Translations under genes and position numbers: made by a program | Shown: in pieces, positions 19,525 to 27,383 of the stretch | Numbering within the stretch: position 1 is the first letter of the stretch | How the letters are laid out: the number at the start of each line of letters is the position of its first letter | The notes under the pieces: generated by a model | Seen by the model: only the letters and a program-made list of their open reading frames with translations | Databases searched by the model: none | Told to the model about the DNA's origin: nothing | Assembly: GCA_023430145.1 (NCBI GenBank) | Contig: JAEZCD010000095.1 | Span: 25,570-89,569 of the forward strand | Direction: 5' to 3' | Length of the DNA: 64,000 nucleotides | Source: Pseudomonadota bacterium | GTDB lineage: Bacteria > Pseudomonadota > Alphaproteobacteria > Rhizobiales > Methylopilaceae

Positions 19525-20723
19525 GGCGCGAGGTCCCAAAGCAGCACGCGGTTGTTGCCGGAATCGGCGATCGCGAGCCGGCGGCCACAGGTCGCGACGC
19601 CGTAGGGCCAGCAAAAACTGTCGCGCGTGGGCACGCCCCAGCGATTGTCGCCCTTGTCGGAAAAGCCAGCCTGACCGGCGAGCCGGCTCGCGGCCGCGCC
19701 GGTGGAAAGATCCTTCGCGTCCCACGCCACGATGCGCGAATTGGCGGTGTCGGCGGCGAGGATATGGTCACCCGCGACGGCGAGGCCGTAGGGCATGTTG
19801 AGCGCCCGTGCGCTCGGGAAGTATCGGCCCTGATTGTTGTCGACCTCGTTCATCCGGCTCTGGCCGAGGACCGCATCGCACGGCGCGCCATTTGTCTGCG
19901 GGAGCCCATCCCAGCGCATGATTCGGTTGTTGCCGGCATCGGCGACGAACAGGGCGCCGCCAGCGCAGGCGATCGCATGCGGCCAGCGCATGCCGAAAGC
20001 GCTCGCGCCCCTGCCGGCATTCTCGTCGCGGCAGAAGAAATCCCGCTGGCCGAGGACCAGATCGGCCGGCTCGCCATTGCGGGTCGGGATCGCATCCCAC
20101 ACGAGGACGCGGCGGTTGCCGGTATCGGCGACGAACAGGCGTCCCCCCGCGATGGCGACCCCGTAGCACCAGTTGAGCGTATCGGCGCGCGGCCGGTCAC
20201 CACCGCGATTGGCGAGGCTTTCCCCGAAATCACCCTGGCCGAGCACGACGTCGGCGGGGCGGTTGCTGCGATCCGGATAGCCGTGCCAGAGAAGCACGCG
20301 ATGGTTCCAGGCGTCGGCGACGGCGAGCACGCCGTTCTCGGCGCCGACGCCGGTCGGCACATTGAGCGTCGCGGAACCGACCGGCCCCTTGGCGTTCCGT
20401 CCCTCGTGGCCGAAATCGGGCTGGCCGATCAGGAGATCGGCCGGGGTGCCGTCGGCCTGCGGGATCCCGCGCCAGACGAGCAGCCGGTGGTGGCCGGTAT
20501 CGCTGACGAACAGCGGCCCATCCGGTCCGGCGAGACAGACGCCGCGCGGCCCGAACAGGGTATCGGGGGCGGGCGCGATGGGCGTCACGAGCGCATCGGC
20601 GCGGAGCCCGCCGAGGATGATTTTCGCGCCGCGCGGATCGAGCAGCGGCGCCGGTGCATCCGGCGCGATCGGCAGCGGGCCGGCGGTGGCATGCTTCGGA
20701 GCGAGCGAGACCCTGAGACTCAT
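19521..20723 (-). CDS. NHL-repeat beta-propeller protein of the hydrogenase locus
   Basis: 400 aa with six recognisable NHL blades, each ending in a variant of LFVxDTGNxRVLxW: LFVSDTGHHRLLVW, LAVADAWNHRVLLW, LFVADTGNRRVLVW, LFVADAGNNRIMRW, ILAADTANSRIVAW and LAIADSGNNRVLLW, suggesting one six-bladed propeller. No signal peptide is visible. It is joined by 4-base overlaps to the NifU-Rieske gene before it and hypF after it. NHL proteins accompany group 1h hydrogenases in other bacteria (recalled knowledge); a scaffold role for partner proteins is plausible but untested here. Confidence 0.9.
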   Translation of the reverse strand: MSLRVSLAPKHATAGPLPIAPDAPAPLLDPRGAKIILGGLRADALVTPIAPAPDTLFGPRGVCLAGPDGPLFVSDTGHHRLLVWRGIPQADGTPADLLIGQPDFGHEGRNAKGPVGSATLNVPTGVGAENGVLAVADAWNHRVLLWHGYPDRSNRPADVVLGQGDFGESLANRGGDRPRADTLNWCYGVAIAGGRLFVADTGNRRVLVWDAIPTRNGEPADLVLGQRDFFCRDENAGRGASAFGMRWPHAIACAGGALFVADAGNNRIMRWDGLPQTNGAPCDAVLGQSRMNEVDNNQGRYFPSARALNMPYGLAVAGDHILAADTANSRIVAWDAKDLSTGAAASRLAGQAGFSDKGDNRWGVPTRDSFCWPYGVATCGRRLAIADSGNNRVLLWDLAP

Positions 20724-21592
20724 CGCGTGAGCCTCACCTCGACGCGCACGCCGGTGACCTTCACCGCGTGCGACTGCAGCTGCACCTCGGGTGCCGTCAG
20801 GCACTCGCCGCTCGAAAGATCGTACTGGAAGCCGTGACGCGGGCAGGTGATGATGCCGTCGGCAATCTCGCCCGAGCCGAGCTCGAGGCCGAGATGGGCG
20901 CAGGCATCCTCGAAGCAGGTGACGACGGCGCCGCGGCGGAACAGGATCACGCGCCCACCGGCAATCTCGGTGCGGCGGATCGCGCCGTCGGGGATGTCGG
21001 TGAGGCGGCAGACGTCGTGCCAGTCGCCGAACGTGCCGAGCGCGAACGGGCTGACGAAGCGCCCCTGATCGGCCGTCGCGCCGCCGGACCGGCCCTTCAC
21101 CTGCAGGATCTCGGTAATCTCCGGACAGGCGTCCTCGATCGCCTTCTTCACTCCGGCATGGAAGGTGAGCGAGGAGGCCGGGCAGCCGTCGCAGGCGCCA
21201 GTGAAGCGCACCTCGATCGCCGGCGGCTCGATGCCGACGAGCTCGACGCTGCCGCCATGCGAGGCGAGCATGGGCCGGACGCTGTCGAGCGCCGCTTCGA
21301 CGCGCTCGCCGAGGCTGGGCCTCAGGATGCCGAAGTGCCGCAGCACCGCGTAGACGATCTCGTCGGCCGCGGCTTCCTTCAAGGCCGCCATCGCCGCCGG
21401 ATCGCGCTTCAGCGAACGGACCATGCGCCGCAGGGCCTCGCCGTGCAGCGCCTCGAGGGCGCCGCGATAGGCGATCGCCGCATTGCGCGGCGTCTCGTCG
21501 AAGCCGTCGAGCACCGCCTCGAGCCGCGCGATATCCCCGGTCAGGACAGCGAGGCTGTCCTCGTTCGGGGGTGCGGGGCCGAGCGCGTTCAT
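20720..21592 (-). CDS. NifU C-terminal-domain/Rieske [2Fe-2S] fusion protein
   Basis: 290 aa in three parts: a helical N terminus (1-95), a NifU-type iron-sulfur scaffold domain with GACDGCP (Cys134, Cys137), and a C-terminal Rieske domain with Cys231-x-His233 (CAHLGLEL) and Cys250-x2-His253 (CPRHGFQY). The Rieske site keeps all four ligands, so an electron-transfer role to or from the hydrogenase is possible, and the NifU part could deliver clusters. Three bases separate its start from the upstream small membrane gene; its stop overlaps the NHL start. Confidence 0.92.
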   Translation of the reverse strand: MNALGPAPPNEDSLAVLTGDIARLEAVLDGFDETPRNAAIAYRGALEALHGEALRRMVRSLKRDPAAMAALKEAAADEIVYAVLRHFGILRPSLGERVEAALDSVRPMLASHGGSVELVGIEPPAIEVRFTGACDGCPASSLTFHAGVKKAIEDACPEITEILQVKGRSGGATADQGRFVSPFALGTFGDWHDVCRLTDIPDGAIRRTEIAGGRVILFRRGAVVTCFEDACAHLGLELGSGEIADGIITCPRHGFQYDLSSGECLTAPEVQLQSHAVKVTGVRVEVRLTR

Positions 21593-21594
21593 GG

Positions 21595-21819
21595 CTAGCG
21601 GTAGCGCAGGTTCTTGAACAGGACGGGCTGCAGCGCGCCGCCGCCGGCGCCCGCGACGAGGCCCGCGACCCAGAGCGGCAGCCCGGCGAAAGCCAGCGCG
21701 AGAAACAGCACGAAGGCGACGCCGATGCCGATACAGAGCTGCATCAGGGCGCGCGGGGTATCGGCGAACAGCCTGCCCTGGAAGAACAGGCCTGCGGAGC
21801 TCTTGACCATATCCAGCAT
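21595..21819 (-). CDS. Small membrane protein of the hydrogenase locus (74 aa)
   Basis: 74 aa with an amphipathic N terminus (SSAGLFFQGRLF) and two hydrophobic segments (IGIGVAFVLFLALAFAGL and LWVAGLVAGAGGGAL). No named family recognised. It lies 2 bases before the NifU-Rieske gene and 13 bases after another small membrane gene in the same direction; the spacing and hydrophobicity support a real gene. Could anchor the otherwise soluble hydrogenase to the membrane; this is inference. Confidence 0.75.
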   Translation of the reverse strand: MLDMVKSSAGLFFQGRLFADTPRALMQLCIGIGVAFVLFLALAFAGLPLWVAGLVAGAGGGALQPVLFKNLRYR

Positions 21820-21832
21820 GCGGTCGGCTCCC

Positions 21833-22039
21833 TCAGGCGATCAGCGCCAGGATGACGAGGCCGGCGGCGACGCCGGTGAAGCCGGCGAGCGGCCCGTAGA
21901 AGGCGCCCATGAAGGCGGCGAGCTGGTTGCCGAGCGCCTTGCCGCCGGTGGCGATGCCGCCGAGGGCGCCGCCGATCAGCGCCCCGACGCCGCCGCAGAC
22001 GAGGGACAGCCCGGCGTCGAGTAATGTCGGTACGGTCAT
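21833..22039 (-). CDS. Small glycine-rich membrane protein of the hydrogenase locus (68 aa)
   Basis: 68 aa from the ATG at 22039 (MTVPTLLDAGLSL). Two hydrophobic Gly/Ala-rich helices (LVCGGVGALIGGALGGIA and GPLAGFTGVAAGLVILALIA) flank a short polar loop. It is shorter than most annotation cut-offs; a start further upstream would overlap the TPR gene out of frame. Paired with the 74-aa membrane protein, it looks like a two-gene membrane module inside the hydrogenase operon. Confidence 0.7.
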   Translation of the reverse strand: MTVPTLLDAGLSLVCGGVGALIGGALGGIATGGKALGNQLAAFMGAFYGPLAGFTGVAAGLVILALIA

Positions 22040-22076
22040 GCCTGTCTCGCGTCCCCTCTGGACCGGCCGGCGCCGG

Positions 22077-23087
22077 TCAGTTGACATGCTCGAAGCGCGC
22101 ATCGCCGTTGCCGCGCGCGGCGGCCAGCAGCTCCCGCTCGAGCTGCACGAAGGCCTCGCCGACGATGCGCGCCTTGTCCGTCTCGCCGTGCGCCGAGAAG
22201 ATCTCGCGCGCCTCGCCATAGAGATCGCGCGCGGCGCGCAGATTCTTCCGATTACCAAGCTCCGGATTCTCCGGATCGTCCGGCAGGTTCCACAGGCAAT
22301 TGGCACGGTTGGCGATGGTGTTGGCGTATTCGACGGGCGCGGCCTCGCGGGTCCGCACCTTGAGCGCCTGGTCATAGGCATCCAGGGCGCGCAGATTGTT
22401 CTCGACCGTGTGGCTCGAGGAGACGTATTGCAGCGCGTTGCCGAGATTGTTCTGCAGCATCGCGTATTCCGACGGGTGGTCGATGAGGTTGACCACCTTC
22501 AGGCCCTCCTCGAAGGCCTGGACGGCCAGCGCCTCGCGCATCTTGGCGCGCTCGTCGCTCAGCGGGATCGACAGGAACGCGGTGGCGATGTTGTTCTGCA
22601 GGATCGCATATTCCTTCGGAAAGCGTCCGCGATCGAAGGTCCTGAGCGCCCGCTGGTAGGCGGCGATGGCGTCGGTGATGCGCGCCCGGCCGCTGCCGGC
22701 GAGGCCTTGCAGGACGACGCCGAGATTCATGTCCGCCTCGGCGATCTCCTCCGGCTCGCCCGCCCGGCGCAGGGTGGGCAGCGCGGCTTCCAGTGCTTCG
22801 TGCGCGGCCTCGAGATGATCGGTCCCGGCGTCCGGCAGGGCCTGCAGCGCCGTCGCCTTGCGCGCGCCGATGCGCGCCGCCAGCAGCGCGTCTTCGGGAG
22901 GGCAGACGAGCAGCGCACGGTCGTAGAGGGTCACCGCGGCCTCGAGCTGCTCGCGGCTCTTGGGGCGGACCTGCAGGCCGATGGCGATCTCCATCAGCAT
23001 CTCGGCCCGCTCGGTCGGGGGAGTCGCCGGATCCTCGGCCGTCTCCAGCGCGACGCGCAGCTGATCGAGGTAGCGCTCGGCGGGCAC
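22077..23087 (-). CDS. Tetratricopeptide-like protein of the hydrogenase locus
   Basis: 336 aa, helical throughout. TPR-like repeats are visible as AIAAYQRALRTFDRGRFPKEYAILQNNIATAFL, AFEEGLKVVNLIDHPSEYAMLQN and ALDAYDQALKVRTREAAPVEYANTIANRANCLW in sequence fragments. The start is a GTG at 23087, chosen because GGGGAGGAT lies 5 bases upstream; the nearby ATG at 23094 is in another frame. A sigma-70-like promoter with a near-palindrome over its -10 lies just upstream. TPR partners are known from memory in group 1h clusters; function unknown. Confidence 0.85.
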   Translation of the reverse strand: MPAERYLDQLRVALETAEDPATPPTERAEMLMEIAIGLQVRPKSREQLEAAVTLYDRALLVCPPEDALLAARIGARKATALQALPDAGTDHLEAAHEALEAALPTLRRAGEPEEIAEADMNLGVVLQGLAGSGRARITDAIAAYQRALRTFDRGRFPKEYAILQNNIATAFLSIPLSDERAKMREALAVQAFEEGLKVVNLIDHPSEYAMLQNNLGNALQYVSSSHTVENNLRALDAYDQALKVRTREAAPVEYANTIANRANCLWNLPDDPENPELGNRKNLRAARDLYGEAREIFSAHGETDKARIVGEAFVQLERELLAAARGNGDARFEHVN

Positions 23088-23116
23088 AGCCCATCCTCCC
23101 CAGTGCGCTTATCTTG

Positions 23117-23152
23117 TTGTCATTATGATAACGAGATACGCGATCCTGGCAA
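23117..23152 (-). promoter_or_regulatory. Internal sigma-70-like promoter with palindromic -10 region before the TPR gene
   Basis: On the minus strand TTGCCA (23147-23152) and TATCAT (23125-23130) are 16 bases apart, each one mismatch from consensus. The -10 lies in the near-palindrome TTGTCAT-T-ATGATAA (23117-23131). This is the only AT-rich gap inside the locus and could give the rear genes independent expression. Confidence 0.45.
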
Positions 23153-23179
23153 CATGATTGTCGAGGCGGGCAGAAAATC

Positions 23180-23491
23180 TCAGTCGAACGCGGAGGCGGC
23201 CCGCAGGGCGGCGTGCTGCTCATCCCAGCGCGCCGAAAGCTCGCGCGCTTCCTCGTCGGCAATGCCGTTGGCGCGGAAGAAGTCCGCCGCGGCGACGACG
23301 CGGTCGCCGGCGCTGTTTCGCAGCTTCAGCACGTATCCGCCGGCCGCGGCATGGCGGACGGGCAGCACCAGCAGGTCCGGTCCGTCGCGCAAGAGGACGA
23401 CCGCCTGCAATCCGTCGAAGTGGCGCGCGTAAGCGGCCCGGCCGAGATGCAGGCTGCCGCGCCGGATCGCCATGCGGACCGGCTCGTTCAC
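23180..23491 (-). CDS. Hypothetical protein next to the hydrogenase endopeptidase (103 aa)
   Basis: 103 aa from the GTG at 23491, which overlaps the endopeptidase stop as GTGA; an ATG six codons later (23473) is the alternative. Charged, mixed alpha/beta sequence with VVLLRDGPDLLVLPVRH and a helical C terminus (GIADEEARELSARWDEQHAAL). No family recognised and no cysteine present, so it is not an electron carrier. The tight coupling suggests a role in maturation or activity of the hydrogenase. Confidence 0.72.
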   Translation of the reverse strand: MNEPVRMAIRRGSLHLGRAAYARHFDGLQAVVLLRDGPDLLVLPVRHAAAGGYVLKLRNSAGDRVVAAADFFRANGIADEEARELSARWDEQHAALRAASAFD

Positions 23492-23967
23492 GGCTGCGCC
23501 GCTTCGGTGCACAGGCCGCGAAGGCGGCCGGCGATGCGCTCGGCGACGAGGGTAGCGGCACGCTCGACGGCCGGCGTGAGCGCGAGGCCGAGCTCGAGAG
23601 TCCCGGCCTCGATCAGGTAGACGGCGACCTCCTTCGGGAATTCCTCGCGATAGATCTGCCGCCCGGCGTGGAGCGCATGGTTCCAGCGGAAATCGTGCAG
23701 GTTCAGCGACGGCTCGTACGAGCGCTCCAGCTCCTCGCCCGGGACTTCGTAGACCGCGCCTGGCTCGCCGAGCGGCCGGCAGGCGTCGACGAGGATCAGC
23801 GCATCGCAGCCACGGGCCGCGAACATCACGGCGATGCCGTCGGTTCCGGCATCGAGCAGCCGCACCGCATCCGGCAGGCCTTCCCGCGCTCGGAGCGCGC
23901 GGATCACGAAGGGGCCCGCCCCGTCGTCGGAGCGATTGGTGTTGCCGCAGCCGATGACCGCGATCAT
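23488..23967 (-). CDS. Hydrogenase maturation endopeptidase (HyaD/HupD/HycI family)
   Basis: 159 aa. Family features are GCGNTNRSDDGAGPFVIRAL at the N terminus, the metal-ligand Asp in ILVDACRP, and the His-containing LHDFRWNHALH loop. It should cut the large-subunit tail after His517, releasing a 16-residue peptide, once nickel is inserted. Presence of this gene agrees with the processable tail in the large subunit. It overlaps the 103-aa gene by 4 bases and follows the second Cys-rich small protein by 9 bases. Confidence 0.93.
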   Translation of the reverse strand: MIAVIGCGNTNRSDDGAGPFVIRALRAREGLPDAVRLLDAGTDGIAVMFAARGCDALILVDACRPLGEPGAVYEVPGEELERSYEPSLNLHDFRWNHALHAGRQIYREEFPKEVAVYLIEAGTLELGLALTPAVERAATLVAERIAGRLRGLCTEAAQP

Positions 23968-23976
23968 GACCCGCCC

Positions 23977-24315
23977 TCAGATGCGCCAGAGGCGGCAGGA
24001 CCATTCCGGCTCGACCGGCACGTCGAGCTCCGGCAGCTCGCAGAAGCGGCGGTGGACGAGGTAGTACATGCAGGTCTCGCAGGCCTGCGCGATGCCGCCG
24101 TGCTCGACCGGGGTCAGGGTGAAGCCGGCGATGGCGAGCTTCTGCTCGAGGCTGCTCGCGGCCTGCAGAAGCGCCGTGATGGCCAGAACCTCCTCGTGCG
24201 TGTCGGCGCGCGGAAAGGCTTCCACGACGAGCCCGCCGGCGAGAAGCACTTGGATCTGCCCCCGCAGCGCCTCGTCGCCGGCCGCGGCGCCGGAAACCTC
24301 GCTCAGATCCGCCAT
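23977..24315 (-). CDS. Cys-rich small protein B, tandem paralogue in the hydrogenase locus
   Basis: 112 aa from the ATG at 24315. The C-terminal third is CETCMYYLVHRRF then CELPELDVPVEP and CRLWRI: four cysteines in a C-x2-C-x10-C-x14-C spacing with an invariant-looking MYYLVHRR core. The same module ends the preceding gene (24303-24617), so the pair arose by tandem duplication. The Cys pattern could bind an iron-sulfur cluster or zinc. No database family is assigned here. Starts 13 bases inside the preceding gene. Confidence 0.78.
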   Translation of the reverse strand: MADLSEVSGAAAGDEALRGQIQVLLAGGLVVEAFPRADTHEEVLAITALLQAASSLEQKLAIAGFTLTPVEHGGIAQACETCMYYLVHRRFCELPELDVPVEPEWSCRLWRI

Positions 24316-24617
24316 AGCCTGCACCACCAGTCCGGCTCTACGGGAACGGACAGCTCCGGCAGGTCGCACCAGCGGCGATGCACGAGGTAGTACATGCATT
24401 CCAGGCAGCGCTGCCGGTCCGGGCCGTAGGGGTGATCGACGAAGCCGCTGATCACCAGCTTCTGCTCGAGGTCCTGCGCATTCAGCTGGCGCAGCTCGAC
24501 GAGGATGGCGGCAAACTCCTTTTCGGTCTCGGGGAACGGCTCGGTCTGGGTGACGAGGCCGTCCGCGAGCATCTCGCCGATCCGCTTGAGTACATCCTCC
24601 TCTTTGTTCCCGGTCAT
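24303..24617 (-). CDS. Cys-rich small protein A, tandem paralogue in the hydrogenase locus
   Basis: 104 aa from the ATG at 24617 (MTGNKEEDVLKR). The first 65 residues are helical and acidic; the end is CLECMYYLVHRRW, CDLPELSVPVEP and CRLWRI, nearly identical to the end of the next gene while the N-terminal halves have diverged. It lies directly after the large subunit gene (gap 88 bases), the usual place for an electron-acceptor subunit. Candidate metal-binding accessory protein; function unknown. Confidence 0.8.
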   Translation of the reverse strand: MTGNKEEDVLKRIGEMLADGLVTQTEPFPETEKEFAAILVELRQLNAQDLEQKLVISGFVDHPYGPDRQRCLECMYYLVHRRWCDLPELSVPVEPDWWCRLWRI

Positions 24618-24705
24618 GGCGCTCTTGGCACAGCTCGATCCTGTCCCGCGCGCCGGCCCGACCGGGCGGGAGTCCGTCACAGCCTGTGAAACGTCTGGCG
24701 ATGAT

Positions 24706-26307
24706 TCAGGCTGTTCTGAACCGTGCCAGTTCCTCGCCGCTTGTCGCATCGTGGGCATGCACCGTGCAGACCAGACAGGAATCGTAGGATCGGCACACGT
24801 GTCCAACTTCCACCGGATCGTGCGGGTCGGCAATCGGCGTTCCGATCAACGCCTCCTCCATGGGCCCGCGCGCATCGCTGCCCGAGCGGGGGCCGACGTT
24901 CCAGGTCGTGGGCGCGATGATCTGGTAGTTCTTGATCTTGCCGCCGCGGACCTCGATCCAGTGGCAGAGCGCGCCGCGAATGGCCTCGGTGGCCCCCCAG
25001 CCGCGGCCGTCCCTCTCGGTCGGCTTGATGTACCAGGGATCGTTCAGCCTGAGCTCGCGCAGGTTGCGCTCGATCTCGCGATAGATCTTCGCGCATTCGT
25101 GCATGCGGGCGAAGTGGCGCAGCAGCACGCTGGCGCCGCCCATCTTGCGATACATGTCGAGGACGAGCGGATCGTAATGCTGCCAAGCCTCGCCATGCGT
25201 GCCGCCGGCGATGATCTGGCGCGCCAGCGGCCCGGCCTCGAGGCGACCGTTCTGGTCGTGCCGCACGGCGGTCGACCAGGAATACTTGCCGCCTATGTCG
25301 ACGCTGTTGTTCAGCGTCGGATTCGTGGTGCGGTCGAAGGGATGCAGGCCGCCCGGCTCGTCGTACCAGGCATGCAATGTATCCTCGCGCGTATAGGCTT
25401 GGTCCATCGGCTTGAAGGTGCCGGTGGCGCCGTCGTAGACGCCGCTCTTCATGATCAGGGCGGCGTTGCGCCCTTCGATCGTCGGCTTGTTGTACTTGTC
25501 CTCGTGCGGCAGGTAGCCCCAGCTGACGAAGCTGCCGAGGCCGCGGCCATACTTGTCGAGGCCGATGTCCTTGCCCATCCGCCAGTACAGGCCGAGGTCG
25601 GAATTGGCGTGCTCGGGCTTCTCGTCGAGCCAGGCGAGGAAGTCGTCGTAGGACTTGATCTCCTCGTAGCGCTCCATCGTGCAGCCGAGCCAGATCGGCT
25701 CGATCCAGTTGCGCCGGAAGTGCTCGAGGATCGACCAGGCGCGGGTGACGTCGGTGAGCGTCGGGGCGCACATCACCCCGCCCGGCACCATGTAGCTCGA
25801 ATGCGGCCACTGGCCGCCGAGCAGGGCGTAGATCTCGACCGGGCGGCCGGAAATGGTGACACCGATCTCGTAATTGGTGCCGGTGAACGGCGCCCAGCGG
25901 CGCACCGCCTCGGCGTAGTAGGGCGACTTCGCATAGTTCTTGTTGGTGAAGTCGATCATGAAGAGGCCGTAGTGGTGCCGCGGCAGGCTCTGCAGGCTTT
26001 CCACGAGCTGTCCGAGATTGCGCGCGAGGATGGCGTTGCGCGGCACGGTGGTCGCCCAGGCGGTGTCGAGCGCCCAGGCGGCGCAGGTCAGGTGCGAGGC
26101 GCCGCAGATGCCGCAGGCGCGCGGCGTGACGACGAGGCCGGCCTGCGGATCCTTGTCGCGCAGGATGACCTCGAAGCCGCGGAACAGCTCGGCCTGGGTC
26201 CAGGAATTGACGATCACCCCGTCCTGGATATCGACCCGGACATCGAGATCGCCCTCGACGCGTCCGACCGGCGAGATGTCGAGCGTTTGAACGGCAGCAG
26301 CACTCAT
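24706..26307 (-). CDS. hhyL: [NiFe]-hydrogenase large subunit, group 1h (actinobacterial high-affinity) type
   Basis: 533 aa from the ATG at 26307 (MSAAAVQTLD). Contains both nickel-site motifs: Cys65-x2-Cys68 in TPRACGICGASHLTC and Cys511-x2-Cys514 in DSCLVCTVH. The 16-residue tail after His517 would be removed by the endopeptidase encoded at 23488-23967. RVEGDLDVRV near the N terminus is the conserved RxEGH-like region, here with Asp in place of the usual His. Similarity of the L2 motif DSCLVCTVH and the partner genes point to group 1h; assignment should be taken as strong inference. Follows the small subunit by 35 bases. Confidence 0.96.
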   Translation of the reverse strand: MSAAAVQTLDISPVGRVEGDLDVRVDIQDGVIVNSWTQAELFRGFEVILRDKDPQAGLVVTPRACGICGASHLTCAAWALDTAWATTVPRNAILARNLGQLVESLQSLPRHHYGLFMIDFTNKNYAKSPYYAEAVRRWAPFTGTNYEIGVTISGRPVEIYALLGGQWPHSSYMVPGGVMCAPTLTDVTRAWSILEHFRRNWIEPIWLGCTMERYEEIKSYDDFLAWLDEKPEHANSDLGLYWRMGKDIGLDKYGRGLGSFVSWGYLPHEDKYNKPTIEGRNAALIMKSGVYDGATGTFKPMDQAYTREDTLHAWYDEPGGLHPFDRTTNPTLNNSVDIGGKYSWSTAVRHDQNGRLEAGPLARQIIAGGTHGEAWQHYDPLVLDMYRKMGGASVLLRHFARMHECAKIYREIERNLRELRLNDPWYIKPTERDGRGWGATEAIRGALCHWIEVRGGKIKNYQIIAPTTWNVGPRSGSDARGPMEEALIGTPIADPHDPVEVGHVCRSYDSCLVCTVHAHDATSGEELARFRTA

Positions 26308-26342
26308 GGCGGCAGCACTCCGAAGCGGAAATGAAAGACGGG

Positions 26343-27305
26343 TCAGACGACGAAGATGTCTTCTTCGGCCCAGCGCGGCGCGGCGGCCTTGGCGGCGGCG
26401 GTGAGCTTGATGTAGCCGGTCTTGTCGACGCCGCTCGGCATGTCTTTGGGCACGCCCATCACCGTCTGCGTCTTGAAGACGGTGCCGGGCGCGAGATCGA
26501 AGAACGGGAACTCCGGCTCGGTGCAGCCGAGGCACGGCATGCCGGCGCGCGTCTTGGAGGACTGGCGGTTCCACAGGATCCGGTTGCACGGGCTGTGGGT
26601 CATCGGCCCGCGGCAGCCGAGGTCGTAGAACAGGCAGCCCTTGCGCTGGCCGAACTCGGTCGCCGAGACCTTGTAGGCGAAGTGCATGTTGCGGGTGCAG
26701 CCGGTCTGCGTGAAGCTCGTGAAGAAGGTTTTCGGGCGCTGGAAGTCGTCGAGGGCGAGATCGCCGCCGCGGCCGGTGGCGACCGCGACGACGATCTGCG
26801 TGATCCAGTCCGGATGCGCCGGGCAGCCGGGGACATTGATGACCGGCAGGCCGGCCTTCGACTTGAAGGCCTTGCCGAGAAAGCCGCCATGGTCGCGCTT
26901 GAGGAACTGCAGGCCCTGGCTCTCGGACGGGTTCGGCGCCGTCGCCGGGATGCCGCCCCAGGTCGCGCAGTCGCCGATCGCCACCACATAGCCGGCGATA
27001 TTGGAGAGATCGCGCACCCAATCCTTCATCGGGCGGCCGGCGAAGCGGTTCCACTGCCCGGTGCCGTTCGGCGCGTTCACGACCGTGCCCTCGAAGACGA
27101 AGATGTCGAGCGGCATCTCGCCGGAGACCAGCGCCCGCAGCATCGCTTGGAGATTGTCGCCGAGCTCCATGCCGAGCGAGGGATGCCACAGCACGTTGAT
27201 GCCGAAATCGGTGACGAGATCGCAGGCGCTCGGCTCCTCGGCATTGAGGAACGACATCGTGTTGCCGGAACAGGCGCCGCCTTGCAGCCACAGAAGATTG
27301 GCCAT
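26343..27305 (-). CDS. hhyS: [NiFe]-hydrogenase small subunit, group 1h type, no Tat signal
   Basis: 320 aa from the ATG at 27305 (GGGAGAG 5-6 bases upstream). It begins directly with the proximal-cluster region (LLWLQGGACSGN), so there is no twin-arginine signal and the enzyme is cytoplasmic or faces the cytoplasm. Cysteines: proximal Cys12, Cys113, Cys161 with Asn15 where a fourth Cys is usual; distal region Cys203, Cys224, Cys230; medial Cys240, Cys258, Cys261. The residue three before Cys203 is Gln200 where standard enzymes have His. Directly downstream of a sigma-54 promoter. Confidence 0.96.
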   Translation of the reverse strand: MANLLWLQGGACSGNTMSFLNAEEPSACDLVTDFGINVLWHPSLGMELGDNLQAMLRALVSGEMPLDIFVFEGTVVNAPNGTGQWNRFAGRPMKDWVRDLSNIAGYVVAIGDCATWGGIPATAPNPSESQGLQFLKRDHGGFLGKAFKSKAGLPVINVPGCPAHPDWITQIVVAVATGRGGDLALDDFQRPKTFFTSFTQTGCTRNMHFAYKVSATEFGQRKGCLFYDLGCRGPMTHSPCNRILWNRQSSKTRAGMPCLGCTEPEFPFFDLAPGTVFKTQTVMGVPKDMPSGVDKTGYIKLTAAAKAAAPRWAEEDIFVV

Positions 27306-27383
27306 GGAGTCTCTCCCTCGCTGTGCCCGTGCCGGACTGCGCCTGCGCTTCGGCGACCGGCGATCCCTCTTTGGCAAAGCGGG

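Noticed and set aside
24505..26334. 609-aa frame on the plus strand
   Set aside because: Mirror of the hydrogenase large subunit in high-GC codon usage; no domain and composition typical of shadows.
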